A DNA stretch of 64,000 nt. Origin: Lutjanus erythropterus (Eukaryota > Chordata > Actinopteri > Lutjaniformes > Lutjanidae). A model generated the notes under the pieces. That model had not been told where the DNA came from and searched no databases. It saw only the letters and a program-made list of their open reading frames with translations. Of the stretch, positions 36,598 to 47,360 are shown one piece after another (within the stretch, counting starts at the first letter, position 1; each line of letters opens with the position of its first letter). The position numbers and the translations under genes are program-made. The stretch is from assembly GCA_020091685.1 (NCBI GenBank), contig CM034603.1, positions 38,969,947 to 39,033,946 on the forward strand, in the 5' to 3' direction.

Positions 36598-39500
36598 AGA
36601 CAGTCAGTCCACAGGTAGTTGTGATATTGTGATTTCAACAGTCTCTGTGATTTCTGCACAGTCTGCAATTTTTTCCAATCAATGCAACTTTTTCACGAAT
36701 TTGACCAGTCATCATAGCGTCCTGCAGTTCCACCAATCACAGTAGACCCCTGTGCAAATGTCATACATGTACTTCTCAGTGAACTGACTCAGTGTTTTCC
36801 TATTTTTTTGTTGTGCTACAGTGTGTGTGTTGATTTCTGTGCTCTTGCCCCTCCCCCTCCTCCTCGCAGCTGCTGCACTAATCGAGTCCCTGCTCTTCCT
36901 TTTCCCACATTAATGAGTGTATTTCTGTCATCTATCATGTAGATATACCTGCTGTATTTCACCATCTGACCAATGTTAGCTGAGATGTAAGCTAGCTTTA
37001 GCCTCAGTCTGTTAGCATTAATGTTATATCATGTACGCAGCTGTTAGCTAACTTTACATAAACACTTTCACAGGGTTCTTGTTTTAAAACGTGTCAGACG
37101 GAAACATTAAAACATCAGCTGGAGACTCTCATCTGACTCAAGTCCAGCTAGCATTAGCATTAGCATTAGCTTACATCAGCAGCTACACTTATGAAATTTA
37201 CTTGTGAGTCTTTATTTTAGTGACAAAATCCACCGTCATCAGCTGGAAATGAGAATCTGCTTTTGTTTCTGTCTCTAAGGAATCACAGACCTCGTGTTTC
37301 AACAATTACTAACAATTTACATGTTAAATCTGCAGTAATAACAGTAACTAAGGAGGGCGGGGCTTAGCGAAGGGTCAGCTCTCAGTGAATGAGTGATAAA
37401 TGTGTGTATGAAGCATGTTAAGAGGTTGTGATGAAAGAGGTAATAACTGATGTGATTAATGTGCAGCGTTAATAATCAGCTGTCTGAGCTGCAGGTGAAG
37501 CTGAAACTCTGGTGCTGAAACGAGCAGCAAAGATTCCTGCTGTTTCTGCAGCATCTATTATTCATGTGGTGTGTTTCTATTGAGGCCGAGCAGAAGTAGG
37601 ACAAGAGCTTCATTAATTCCAGCAGCAGGAAACAGAAAGTGGAAAACAAGAGCAGCTGCACACAGGACGCTACAACGGTTTCAACAGACTGTATGAGACA
37701 CACACAGGCTGCTGATTACCGTCTGACACTGTGTGAACGAGGATAAACCAGGATCTTTATAAACTCACTGGTTTCCCGTAGGAGTCGTGCACCGGTGAGA
37801 TGATTCCTCCGATCACGATGAAGCGACCTGTTTTGTGCAGATATTCTCTGGCTTTCTCTGCAAACACACAAACACAAAGAACGTTAAACAACAGAACCGT
37901 CGCTCGACATTAAACAGAGCAGCTCAGTGCAGAAAGAAATCAAGTGTCACATCACCAAAATACTGTTAGTATTATAATCAGGTTCCTTTTGGGGTCGTCG
38001 TTTAAAATACTTTGATTTCTCTGCAGCTTCTCTAAAAAAATGTGATGCATGTTGTGATGCTTTAAAAAAGGAATATCAAATAAAGTGTTCCAAATAAATA
38101 ACAAAATTAAAACTGGTGTATTTTAAACCTGTGAAAAACATTTTCTTCAATCACTAAGTCACTAACTAACCCAGATTATTTTATTGTTACAATTCTGTGA
38201 TTTATTGAGATGAAATCTTGTTGTAAATCCAGTTTTTTGCAGCTCACTGTTCCTTCTGTATCTTGAAGTTGCAGTTTAACGTTTTGTCTCAGGTTCTCTG
38301 AGGTTCTCTGGAGTTTCTGAGCTGAATGAAGTCTTGTCTTCAGACTGAATGTCTGGTAAAATGTTGTCACTTTCTCTGTTTTTGTCTCAAAGTCTCTGCT
38401 CAGATCACAACAAAGACTTTTTGACTGCTGACTCTCATTTTGAAAACTCATCTGCATTCCCAACAAATGTTTTCTTCACGAGGGGAAACTGTTGAGTGTC
38501 TGTTACTATGGCGACAGTGATGCTAACGCGCTCTTTGAGGTGAGTTGTTGGTGTTTCACTCTGAGGAATCTGAAGCTGAAATATCATGAAGGAGGAAACT
38601 TTCAATCTGTTCTTCTTCCTCAGTGATCATTTTGACATATTAACACACCTCATTCTTCAATTTTAACAAGAAAACTCTCCTTATAATGAGACGTCACCTT
38701 GTTTTGTAAAAAGGTTTCATTATGAGACCAAATCTCAACACGTTCTCGACCTAAACAACAGAACAGATAGATTTACAGAGCAACAAACGTGACCTTTTGA
38801 CTCGTGGTTAATGTTGTAAAATGGTTGCAGTTTGGTTTGACTTTAGTTGAACTTGTGGTTAAAATAATAGTGTGACTCACATAAGTTAACACAACTGAGA
38901 AAATGACTGTAAAGTTTTCTTGTTGTTGCAGACAGATAATTGTATATGTGTCAGTTTTATATCTTTATATCAGGTTATTGTTTCCACATATTAATCCTGA
39001 CCTCTGATTTGACCTTTGACCTTATTTGGAAGTTCCTGTATTCTGCCTTTGCAGAGCGAACCAAAAAATATTGGGTCATACCAAAAAATATTGGGTCATA
39101 CCAAAAAATATTGGGTCATACCAAAAAATATTGGGTCATACCAAAGCAAAAGGCAGAAACTTCCATTTGATCTGATGACTTTAGCTTTAAAAAGCAGAAT
39201 AATGACAAATATGATCAAATCCTCAGTCTGATAATGATGTCAAATAAAATGACACCTTTTACTGTTATTATTTACATTATTGTTATTTATTTACTACATT
39301 TATTATTATATTATGGTTCACTTGTGACGGAATCTTTAAAATCAATGTCTCTGAAGATTTGAAGCTACTAAAATTTATGTTCTAATAAAATAAAGATTTA
39401 AATATAAAAGGCAACATGTTGCAACAGAAAAACGTGAAAACAGGTGGAGTACGTCTGTCCGCTCCACTGTTTGATTTTGGTCTTGACTTTGTGCTTCATG

Positions 39501-42500
39501 TCTCTGATGAATTAATATTTACATCAAAGAAAAATCATGTTGTTGTTTTTCTTATTAATTTTCCGTCTCCACCTTCAGCTGAGGAGAAGAAAGCTTCAAA
39601 CAGAAAGAAGAAAGGTTGGATGTGACTCAACGGCCCAGAGGAAGATACAGAGACGGAGGAGCTGCTGGTGAAAATAGGTCATGATGGGAACATGGCTGCT
39701 GCTGGTGCTACTGCTGCGGCCGCCGCCGCTGTTGCCGCTGCGTCCAACCAAACATCCCCGTCACAGAGTCTCATCTGATCTGATCGCAGCACACGTTCAC
39801 GTTCAGCTCACAGCAGCTTTGGACAGTCACAGAGTCTGAATCAGCTCCTCATTAATGTTCCAGCCTGTTTGTCACCACGAGTCAGCTGGACAACACATGA
39901 CTGACACCTGATTGGACAACACGCCACTCACTGGCCTGTCATTGGTCTTTGCTTCTGATTATCAAATTGAGAAAAAAAAAAACATGGCAGCTGTTTAAGA
40001 TGATCTCTCACATTTATCTTTAAAGAAGATGTAACACCCAACACTCTCAGAAATAAGGGTTCCATGAGGGTTCCTCCTCATGGACTGAGGCTCTACCTAC
40101 AACCATTTTCTTCTGAAGAACCCTTTTTTGAAGAAACACTTTTTCAGGGGTTCTTTGTAAGACTAAGAGTCCCATTAAGAACACTTTTCATCCTAAGAAG
40201 CCTTTATGGAGGAGTTCTTCAAGGATTGTTGGGATCCTTTTTTGTCAGTGGTTCTTTTAGCTATAATATAAAAAGGTTCTTAGTCAAATCCCTTGGAGGG
40301 TTCTGGATAAAACCCTTGGAATCCGAAAGATTTCTTGAAAGAACCTTGTTGTTTGGTTCCCTGGAATCTGAATCTATCAGGTTCTAGGAAGAACCACCTG
40401 GGCAGGTTCTTGTTAGCACCCTTGGAGGGTTCTGGGTGGAATCATTACACCATAGAAGGGTTCTTTGTAGAACCTCTCATAGAGGGTTCTGGGTGAAACC
40501 TTTCACAGATAATTCTAGATATAAGCCTTTATGTTGGGTTCTAAGTTGAACTCTCTGAAAGGGTTCCAAGTGGAGTGTTTATAAAAGGTTCTACCAGGAA
40601 AAAAAAAGGGTTCTTCTATGGGGACAGCTGAAGAACCCCTCCAGTTAGCACTTTTACTAAGAAAGCAGTGCTTAAAAAAGGTTCTGCAGTCTGAATTAAA
40701 ATGTTAGAGCAAGTTATTTCCCTCCTCCTCAGACTGAAGCTCTGCAGGAACACTGCAGAAATACTGCAGAAATACTGCAGGAACACTGCAGGAATACTGC
40801 AGGAACACTGCAGAAACACTGCAGAAATACTGCAGGAACACTGCAGGAATACTGCAGACGGCCATCTTTATTTACAGTTTAGTGGTTTTGAATCGTGAAT
40901 CTTGTCCGGTCAAACGATGAGCTGCTGTCACCACTGGCAGGCGCTGTGATCACTGTGATGACCAGACACCAATTATATATCAAATCATTTAAGCCAGTAC
41001 AGATTCAATTATTCCTCTTTCATCAGTTTTGTAGTTTTTGTAATTCAGTTTTTGTTTTCAAAATCTCAAGGCACACCTGGATTCATATACACACAAAATA
41101 GCCTCTATAACCAACCTGCGAGCCAATCAGAGTGAGATGAAGGGAAAAAAAAAAGAGAAAAACGAATAATCTGAATTGTAGGCCTTAAAATGTCTCAAAT
41201 ACAAATTTTGACAGGAAAGAATTTATGAAGTTAATGTTACTTTTATAGAGTTAAATTTAACTTCAGTTTCACTTGTGAATGTGTTCTTGTTGGAAAAAAT
41301 TGTTGATTATTGATCATGCTGCAACAACTACAAAATGAAACCAACACTGAACCAATAACCATTAATGCAGACGGTGTGTGGACTTTTTTGTGAAATAGGT
41401 TGAATTCATAATTATCTTAAAAATGTGTTAAATAGTCTCACATTTAACATTGAAACTGACAGAAATTCTCTTTAGAAGTGAAAAGTTGAGCCCAAAAAGG
41501 CCAAAGCCCGAGAAAACTCAGTCCAAACCCGACCCGCACCCGTCCCTCATTAGCATATTTCAACCAGAACCCGATTACAGCCGGACATTTTTCTTAACGA
41601 GCTTCCCTCCATGTTCCAAATAGTCAGAGGTAGCAGTGGCAATACTACTACTACTACTACTACTAATAATAATAATAATGTTATACTGCCAGATGTTTCA
41701 GATTCAGTTTGTCTGCTCTCTTATACTCTGTATCTGTTTTTAATATAATTAGTAACAATTAAAATATATTTTTTTTAAAGAATAAAGAACACTACACACA
41801 CCTTTTCATTAACAGATTACCTTTTTTCAGTGAAAATCATGGACTCACTCATCTTCATTCATAATCTGCTATAATTCTGCACAGTTTAAAGGGTTAACAG
41901 TCATCGCTCAGGTCACTTTCAGGTATAAATTGTTATTTGGTCAATTTTAATCACTTAAACATCACCTGTCCCGGAGATACTCAGCTCACTTTTACTTTTT
42001 AATTTAATTTTCATATAATAACTGTACAGAGGAATGAAATTATAGAACGTATACTATCAAAAATCACATATTTAATAAGTAAGATGTTTTTAAGTTGTTT
42101 AAAGAGATATTGAATGGCACAGAGAACCAGCACTTTATGTTGTGCTTCATAATATCTGATTCATGATCATTAATGTGGAACTTTCTGTATCGTCGTATAT
42201 CACTGGATACCATGTCTTTATGGTATTATTATTACATTTGACCATATCAAATGTTTTACTGACTATTTTTAGATATAATGTAGGGACTTGGTGTCATTGT
42301 TGTTATTAATAATTAATACATCGTTTGTGTTGTTGTCTGTGTGTCTGTCTTTGCTCTTCAGCGTCTTTGCTTCTGTCTATTGTTCTTAAATTCTTTTTTG
42401 TCTTGTGTCTGTCCTTGTTTGTATTTGTTTGTTGTTTGTTTGTGACCTTGCTTGTGCTGTTGTTGTTGTTGTTGTTGTTGTTATACTGTGATTTGCTCTG

Positions 42501-44748
42501 CTTTTATTCCTCTGTCATGTCTGTTCTTTGCTTAATGCTGTCTGTGTTCTCCTTTTACTGGAATTAGCATTTAGCCTTTAGAGCTTGTTTCTTACTTCTC
42601 AATTTTTATATTAAGAATATAATATACACTGTCCCTGAGAAATAGATAAATAAATAAATTACAACATTAGTAGTTTTATTGGTGTTGATTTGTTGTTTGT
42701 TGATTTTTCTGGTTTTGTCTCTTTTTGCCTTAAATCTGATTATAAATCGATTATGATGTAATGTTCACTATATGGACTCCAGGAGGAGTCGCTCTGTATT
42801 GGCTAAAGTGGATCAAAATAAATAAATGAACAAACAAACAAATAAATCAATAAAAAGCGTCCAAATAAAAAGTGTCCAAATAATTATCATTATCATTAAT
42901 TATCCTCTTAATTATGTAAAGCCATTTGTGTCAAACAGTTGTATCAGTGCCTGTGAATATTCTCATTCATCCAGGTCATAGTTTTCTTAAGGGATTAAAT
43001 CGATCGCAACTGGACTGGTAAAATTGTCTTAGAAGACGTTTCGCCTCTCATCCGAGCAGGCTTCATCAGTTCATGCTCATCAGACTAGATAGGACAGCTC
43101 TAGTCTGATGAATAGTAGTTGGACTTCAATTATTTATCCTCTAAGAGAGGCCGCCTCCAGACCAAGAATGGTTTCACTCCCTATTGTGAGGCCTAACGAC
43201 AGTCGTTTGGGTTGAGTGGGGTGAAACCCCAGTGAGCCAACAACCGTCGTTGGGGGGGTCTCACTCGTTAGTGTTCCATTCTGTTCTAACGATGGTCGTT
43301 AGAGGCACCTGGAGCCAGGTTGTATCAGTCTGAGACGTGTCTTCTTCTGCCCTCTGGTGGATCATTACTTCACTGCAGGCAGCAGCTGGTCTGTCAGGGC
43401 AAAATCCAACATGGCTGCCTTTACATATTTTGGCAAAATAAATAAAAAGAAGAAGTTATAGAAAGAGTAAATATTTTTATTTCAATAATATAAATATTTA
43501 TTATATTGAAACAGCCTCTAACTACTTGATATTTTGTTGATTGTTTTATAGTTAGATCAGGTTTAAAATGTGTGAATCAAATATGATAGAGTAGATATTT
43601 ATCTGTGACTCACTTCTCTATTCATATTAGTATTATTACACAACAATAACTAAAACACTGCCAAATAAACTCAATTAAATTTCAGATGTCACCTGAAGAT
43701 AAATTCAGTGGAAATTTAGATATTTAATGTGTTTTTTACAGACACAACCTGCTCTCATTATAATCACTGGGATGTTTTTAATTGATTTTCACTCAAAAAC
43801 AATTGCTTGATTACCATAATTGTATGTTATATTGATCAGTTCAGATTTATATTGATTATATTGTTTTGTTTTTATCACAAGGTGAAATAAAATAGTCTCC
43901 AAACTAAGAAAAATGTGACAAATTTTCCAAAAGCAATGAATAATATTTGTTTTTGTTAGTTTCTGTTAATTAAAACATGATTGTGATCAATGAAATCTCA
44001 TAAACGTATCAAAAGTGTCAAAATAGCACAAATGTAAACGATGTAGAAAAATATATTTTGTCAAATGGTCCAATAAACACTTCAGGTTTTAAAGCAGCAT
44101 CACAGTTCAGTTAGATGCTGAAGTAAATCATTACATAATTCTGATGACTAAGATAAGATGGTTGTGTTTCTGAGGCTCGATATGATCCAAACATCTGTAC
44201 AAACATCTGTAAAGTGTGTGTGACGGTGGATTAGAGGCAGCAGAAATCTTTCATTTGTCTCTGTGAATAATTCATCTGCTGCTGGTTTAATAACCGCAGC
44301 TCCTCCGGCTCTCATCAGGCCGGTTAGTGACGCAGGAAGGCCGGCCACCACCTGCGGCCTCCCCCGCTGCTGGAGCCCCGCTGCCTGCGTGTCTGTCAGT
44401 CTGTCTGTCCCACATCGTGTCCGTGCATCGTGTCTGTAGACGTGTGCGGACCGTCAGGGGGAACCGACGCTTCGTTTCTGCGCCACACGCCGCGAGGCCT
44501 GCATTCATTCCCGTGTTTTTGACGTCATAACCCGTTTCAGACCGCGCTGAGTTGCGTTGGACTGTCCTCTTACTGTGTGACGATTGTGTGTTTGTTTGTG
44601 TTGTGTGTGTGTAACCTGCTGTTTCCTGCTGGATGACGAGCCGTCGCCCCTTTCAGCACCGCCCTGCTGGACAGCGACACGCGCCTCACACCAAACCCCT
44701 TTTACCTCCGATGATGAGATGATGTTGTTCTGAGAGATCTTCATCTTC

Positions 44749-44820
<72 letters not shown>

Positions 44821-44931
44821 CTCCACCCTCGCGCGCAGATGCTCACCGAACATATGGATGTGTCCCTTGGTGATGGGGTTGAAGCTGCCGCAGGACAGCA
44901 GGATGACGTGTGTTTTGGTGGTTTCTGTCAT
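30639..44931 (-). CDS. nmnat2: Nicotinamide/nicotinate mononucleotide adenylyltransferase 2 (11 coding exons)
   Basis: Condenses ATP with NMN to make NAD+, mainly in axons; short-lived NMNAT2 protein restrains SARM1-driven axon degeneration in mammals. Exons in transcript order (minus strand): 44931-44847, 37857-37769, 36517-36450, 36308-36230, 35901-35775, 35630-35550, 33545-33501, 33335-33259, 31953-31852, 31748-31681, 30741-30639. All junctions are GT-AG and in phase, and the total of 924 bases encodes 307 residues, the same as human. Residues 1-28 begin [19 protein letters not shown] and hold the nucleotidyltransferase [10 protein letters not shown] motif. Near residue 160 is ICCMRP, matching the adjacent cysteines palmitoylated in mammalian NMNAT2 and so the Golgi/vesicle-binding region, which NMNAT1 and NMNAT3 lack. 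The second ATP-binding motif is VSSTKSR, and the C-terminus is QLYINASG. Intron 1 is about 7 kb. The match is clear enough that no other family is plausible. Confidence 0.97.
33240..33545. other. Closely spaced nmnat2 exons 7 and 8
   Basis: Exon 8 (33335-33259) and exon 7 (33545-33501) are separated by a 165-bp intron. Exon 7 is only 45 bases and encodes [14 protein letters not shown] plus split codons. It is too short to be found by open-frame length and was placed by phase and by the conserved human sequence at that position. Confidence 0.85.
34024..34910 (+). mobile_element. Non-autonomous hAT-type MITE, copy 2
   Basis: An 887-bp near-identical copy of the element at 1632-2515, with the same TAGACTTGCACCGATT terminal inverted repeats. 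It is flanked by a different exact 8-bp target duplication, GTCAGAAT at 34016-34023 and 34911-34918. It sits in nmnat2 intron 6, antisense to the gene. The same palindromes are kept: TCTCGCGAGA at 34302-34311 and TGACGTCA at 34733-34740. The differences from copy 1 are scattered small substitutions and indels, so the two insertions look recent. Confidence 0.92.
35024..35059. repeat. (GT)n microsatellite
   Basis: About 18 GT units in nmnat2 intron 6, just right of the hAT element. Confidence 0.9.
35075..35295 (+). mobile_element. Fragment of a TTAA-flanked foldback MITE
   Basis: Shares blocks with the complete element at 48744-49318: TGTTGGGACTTTAGGAGACTT, ACTGGTCACCATTCACTTCC, TTTTCCTGTGAAACT and AGGTGAGGAGATAATGACTG. 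Only the right half is present and no terminal TTAA pair is evident. It lies in nmnat2 intron 6. Confidence 0.65.
35672..35694. repeat. Short (ATC)n run
   Basis: About 8 ATC units in nmnat2 intron 5, about 40 bases from the exon 6 acceptor on the minus strand. Confidence 0.8.
35996..36175 (+). repeat. AATCGATTA-type MITE fragment
   Basis: A clean copy of the shared blocks (GTGAATATTTTCTGGTTTCT, AAACTGAATATCTTTGAGT, TTTCTGACATTTTTATGG, TTGCCAGATTGATCAG) in nmnat2 intron 4, ending about 55 bases from exon 4. Confidence 0.65.
36524..36594. repeat. (AC)n microsatellite abutting the nmnat2 exon 3 acceptor
   Basis: About 35 AC units. On the transcribed (minus) strand this is a (TG)n tract that ends only a few bases before the CTTCAG acceptor of exon 3, so it stands where a polypyrimidine tract would normally be. 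Confidence 0.95.
38895..39162 (+). repeat. Dispersed repeat carrying a 20-bp tandem, copy with 4 units
   Basis: Near-identical to 27272-27493 but with four units of ACCAAAAAATATTGGGTCAT instead of two. It lies in nmnat2 intron 1. The flanking arms TTCTGCCTTTGC and GCAAAAGGCAGAA are complementary. Confidence 0.8.
40047..40690 (-). mobile_element. Degenerate AGGGTTCT/AGAACCCT-rich repeat element
   Basis: About 640 bp filled with irregularly spaced GGTTCT and AGAACC motifs, starting CACTCTCAGAAATAAGGGTT. It is the reverse-orientation counterpart of 57494-58035, with shared blocks including the TCTTCAAGGATTGTTGGGATC type. It lies in nmnat2 intron 1. Shorter related fragments occur at 17185-17230, 46690-46885 and 55595-55765. 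A DNA-transposon origin is likely but unproven. Confidence 0.65.
40742..40858. repeat. 12-bp minisatellite based on ACTGCAGGAACA
   Basis: About nine units alternating ACTGCAGGAACA, ACTGCAGAAATA and similar, so CTGCAG recurs every 12 bases. It lies in nmnat2 intron 1. Confidence 0.9.
42945..43325 (-). mobile_element. Probable 3' end of a Penelope-like retroelement
   Basis: Contains GAAGACGTTTCGCCTCTCAT, CCGAGCAGGCTTCATCAGTT, TTATCCTCTAAGAGAGGC and GGGGTGAAACCCCAGTGAGC. I recall these phrases as recurrent in fish genomes next to Penelope/Neptune-type elements. No intact open frame is present. The orientation and family are inferred from memory and not searched. It lies in nmnat2 intron 1. Confidence 0.5.
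44751..44818. repeat. (AC)n microsatellite next to nmnat2 exon 1
   Basis: About 34 AC units, beginning about 28 bases past the exon 1 donor on the transcribed (minus) strand, where it reads (GT)n. Confidence 0.95.
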
Positions 44932-45026
44932 GTTTCTGTCCGCGTCTGTCCGCCTCTGTGTCCCGGTCCGGTCCGGTTGGGTCCCGGTCCTGTGTGGATC
45001 TGTCGGTTGTTTGGAGCAGCAGCCGC

Positions 45027-45042
45027 AGAGAGCGAGAGAGAG

Positions 45043-45098
<56 letters not shown>
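45027..45098. repeat. (GA)n tract in the nmnat2 leader or promoter
   Basis: About 35 GA units with two GC interruptions, 96-167 bases upstream of the nmnat2 start codon. In the transcript sense it is (CT)n. It lies either in the 5' UTR or in the core promoter. Confidence 0.9.
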
Positions 45099-45102
<4 letters not shown>

Positions 45103-45189
45103 GGCTGGTGTATCTGCGGCAGGAAGCAGCGTCAGTGTGTTAAAGAGACAGACTTCATGTCCCCAGGATCAGATGTTCAACAACTAAGA

Positions 45190-47230
45190 CATTTATCCTA
45201 AAATACGGAGGAGAACCAGAGTTCTGAGTTTTATTCATTGATTATTATACATATATTCTTCTTATTATTATCATTATTACAGATTTATCAGGATTAAGTC
45301 CGAATTCTTGCTGTCTGCAGTGTTTTGACAGACAAAGTCAAAGAGCAGAGGAGCAGGATGACATCAGAGGGTCAAACAGGAGGAGACAAAATTAAGTTAA
45401 AATTGAAGTAAAACTAAGACACATGAAAACATAAGAAAGAATAACAACATTAGAATAATGTTATTATAGAATATTAATGTTACTTTAGAATAATAACATC
45501 AATATTTTGGTTGGAATTATCTGGGATCAATGAGTCCACATGTTAACATGTTATTAGTGAACTGATGATATTTTTATTGTTTTTGTGAATTTGAATAAAT
45601 GTTTGAAACTCATGTGACACATGAAGAAACTTCATTCACAAAAGTCTGAAGAATGGAGATGAAAAAGTTGGAACACTGGAACAGGAACACTGAGATCTAA
45701 AAGGACTGATAAACTCTTTAAAGCTGGTACTTTAAAGTAAAAGTACTCATCATAACAAATGGCACCATTTAGGGTGTTCAACTATATCGATCATATATTA
45801 CTGAATTATGATTGCAACGATAACGATGCACTGAGGTGAAACTGATCTGAACTGTTTTAGTAGTTTAATTTTTAACAGTGCATCATAGAGAGATCAATAA
45901 ACTGCATTAAAGGGGTAATGTGCAGTTAACTATATTTTAGCAGAATATTCCTTTAGAAGTATAAAATGACCTGATGTGGAAATACTGAAATAAAGCAGAA
46001 GTGATTAAACATCTGTTCAGTATCACCTCCCACCTCTGGAACTGTCTGATCTTTTTATCTTTTATGTTTTCTACAACTACTGATAATACTGCAGTCTTAC
46101 TACATACTGTACATGTAAATACATCTTTATGTTGCAGCTTTCATCAGAACGTGTTGACTGGTTCCACTATCATCACACTAACAGAACACTGAGGGAACAG
46201 GAGCAACAAGCAGCTGCTCTTAATGAGCTCTGACTCAGGCTCTGTGTCGTCTTCAGCCTGATTACTGATAAATAATATTCAATAAGACAAATCATCAGTT
46301 CTCATTCCAAAACTCTGTTTGGTTTCAGTTTTGTTTTTGTTTTTTTGTTTTTGATACAAACAAACTGTAGAAAATCTTCATGAGAAAGCAAATCATGATG
46401 TATGGGAGTCAGAATCAGAATCAGAATCAGAATCAGATCAGATCAGATCAGAATCAGAATCAGATCAGAATCAGAATCAGATCAGAATCAGAATCAGATC
46501 AGAATCAGATCCATGAAAACATGAGACCCAAAAACGAACTGAAGAGCGATGATGTGAGTAAAAAGAACAGTTGTAAGATGTGATCATGTGGTCCTCAGCC
46601 AGGAGGGGGCGCCACACTGAACACAGCTGTTAATGCTGTACAAAACTAAAACGAGCTGGTAGACTGAGATTTACACAGAACAACTGGAATTAAAGTAGGA
46701 ACCCTGGGTAGAACACAGTGGGGAGGTTCTACAGAGAACCTTTTTTAAATTATGGTATAAAAACCATTTATGAATCTTCAAAGATTTCAACAACCCCTGA
46801 AGAACTCTTTCTAATAAAAGGGTTCTTTGGATGAAATGTGTTCTTAATGGAACCCTGAGTCTTACAAAGAACCCTCGACAAACGTTTTCTTCTTCTTCTT
46901 CTTCTTCTTCGTGTTCGTCTTGTTGTGTCTTTTCTTTTTGTCTCCGTCTCGTCCCGTCTGTCCTGTGTGATGTCCTCTGATGGATCCTCCAGTCAGTCGT
47001 CTTTTCTATGTCTTATTGTTTCGTCCATTCAGGTTGAAATCAGTCTTGATGTTGGAAGGCGGCGCACAATGATGCTAAATAACAATAATCAATAATTAAA
47101 GTCATTAAAACCAAAGGAATGAGTATGTTTAGAAAATGTGAGGAGGAGAAAGTTCAGATGTTTGTGTTCAGATGTAGAAAAATAAATAAATAATAATAAG
47201 TAAAGTACAGATACCTGAAAACCCCCACAG
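45190..47230. other. Head-to-head spacer between nmnat2 and smg7
   Basis: About 2 kb between the divergent starts of nmnat2 (left) and smg7 (right). It contains the 46408-46510 minisatellite, a GGTTCT-repeat fragment at 46690-46885 and a (CTT)n run at about 46887-46910. No coding exon was found. Confidence 0.5.
46408..46510. repeat. Mixed (GAATCA)n/(GATCA)n minisatellite
   Basis: Alternating 6-base and 5-base units, so the reading frame slips throughout. A short plus-strand open frame over it is an artefact. Confidence 0.9.
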
Positions 47231-47244
47231 CGGTTTGTGTGATA

Positions 47245-47263
47245 CCCCCCCCCCCCCCCCCCC
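47245..47263. repeat. 19-base poly(C) run upstream of smg7
   Basis: Homopolymer C on the plus strand, about 30-50 bases before the YY1-type motif that probably marks the smg7 start region. Its complement is a G run able to form a quadruplex. Confidence 0.9.
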
Positions 47264-47293
47264 TCCTCACTGTGGGTCAGACAGACAGGAACA

Positions 47294-47303
47294 AGATGGC
47301 GGC
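47294..47303 (+). promoter_or_regulatory. YY1-type AAGATGGCGG motif at the smg7 start region
   Basis: AAGATGGCGGC is the canonical YY1 site found just downstream of transcription starts in many housekeeping genes. Here it lies 58-67 bases before the smg7 start codon, in a locally CpG-rich stretch. It also supplies the ATG of a short upstream open frame. Confidence 0.65.
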
Positions 47304-47340
47304 GGGAGGAGCGTTAGCTTCTGGACCAGTCGTTGTCTGA
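47296..47340 (+). CDS. Upstream open reading frame in the smg7 leader (14 codons)
   Basis: ATG at 47296 opens a 14-codon frame (MAAGGALASGPVVV) ending at TGA 47338-47340, which is 20 bases before the smg7 ATG at 47361. It exists in the mRNA only if transcription starts upstream of 47296, which the adjacent YY1-type motif makes plausible but does not prove. No peptide function is implied; the interest is regulatory. Confidence 0.45.
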   Translation: MAAGGALASGPVVV

Positions 47341-47360
47341 GAGACTGGTGATCCGTCAGG

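Noticed and set aside
42325-42567. Leu/Val/Cys-rich 80-codon frame resembling a membrane peptide
   Set aside because: It covers T-rich low-complexity sequence including a (TTG)n run, in nmnat2 intron 1. It has no splice partners and no recognisable homology.
44839-45201. Plus-strand Arg/Glu-repeat open frames next to nmnat2 exon 1
   Set aside because: They are translations of the (GA)n tract; the minus strand carries the true exon.
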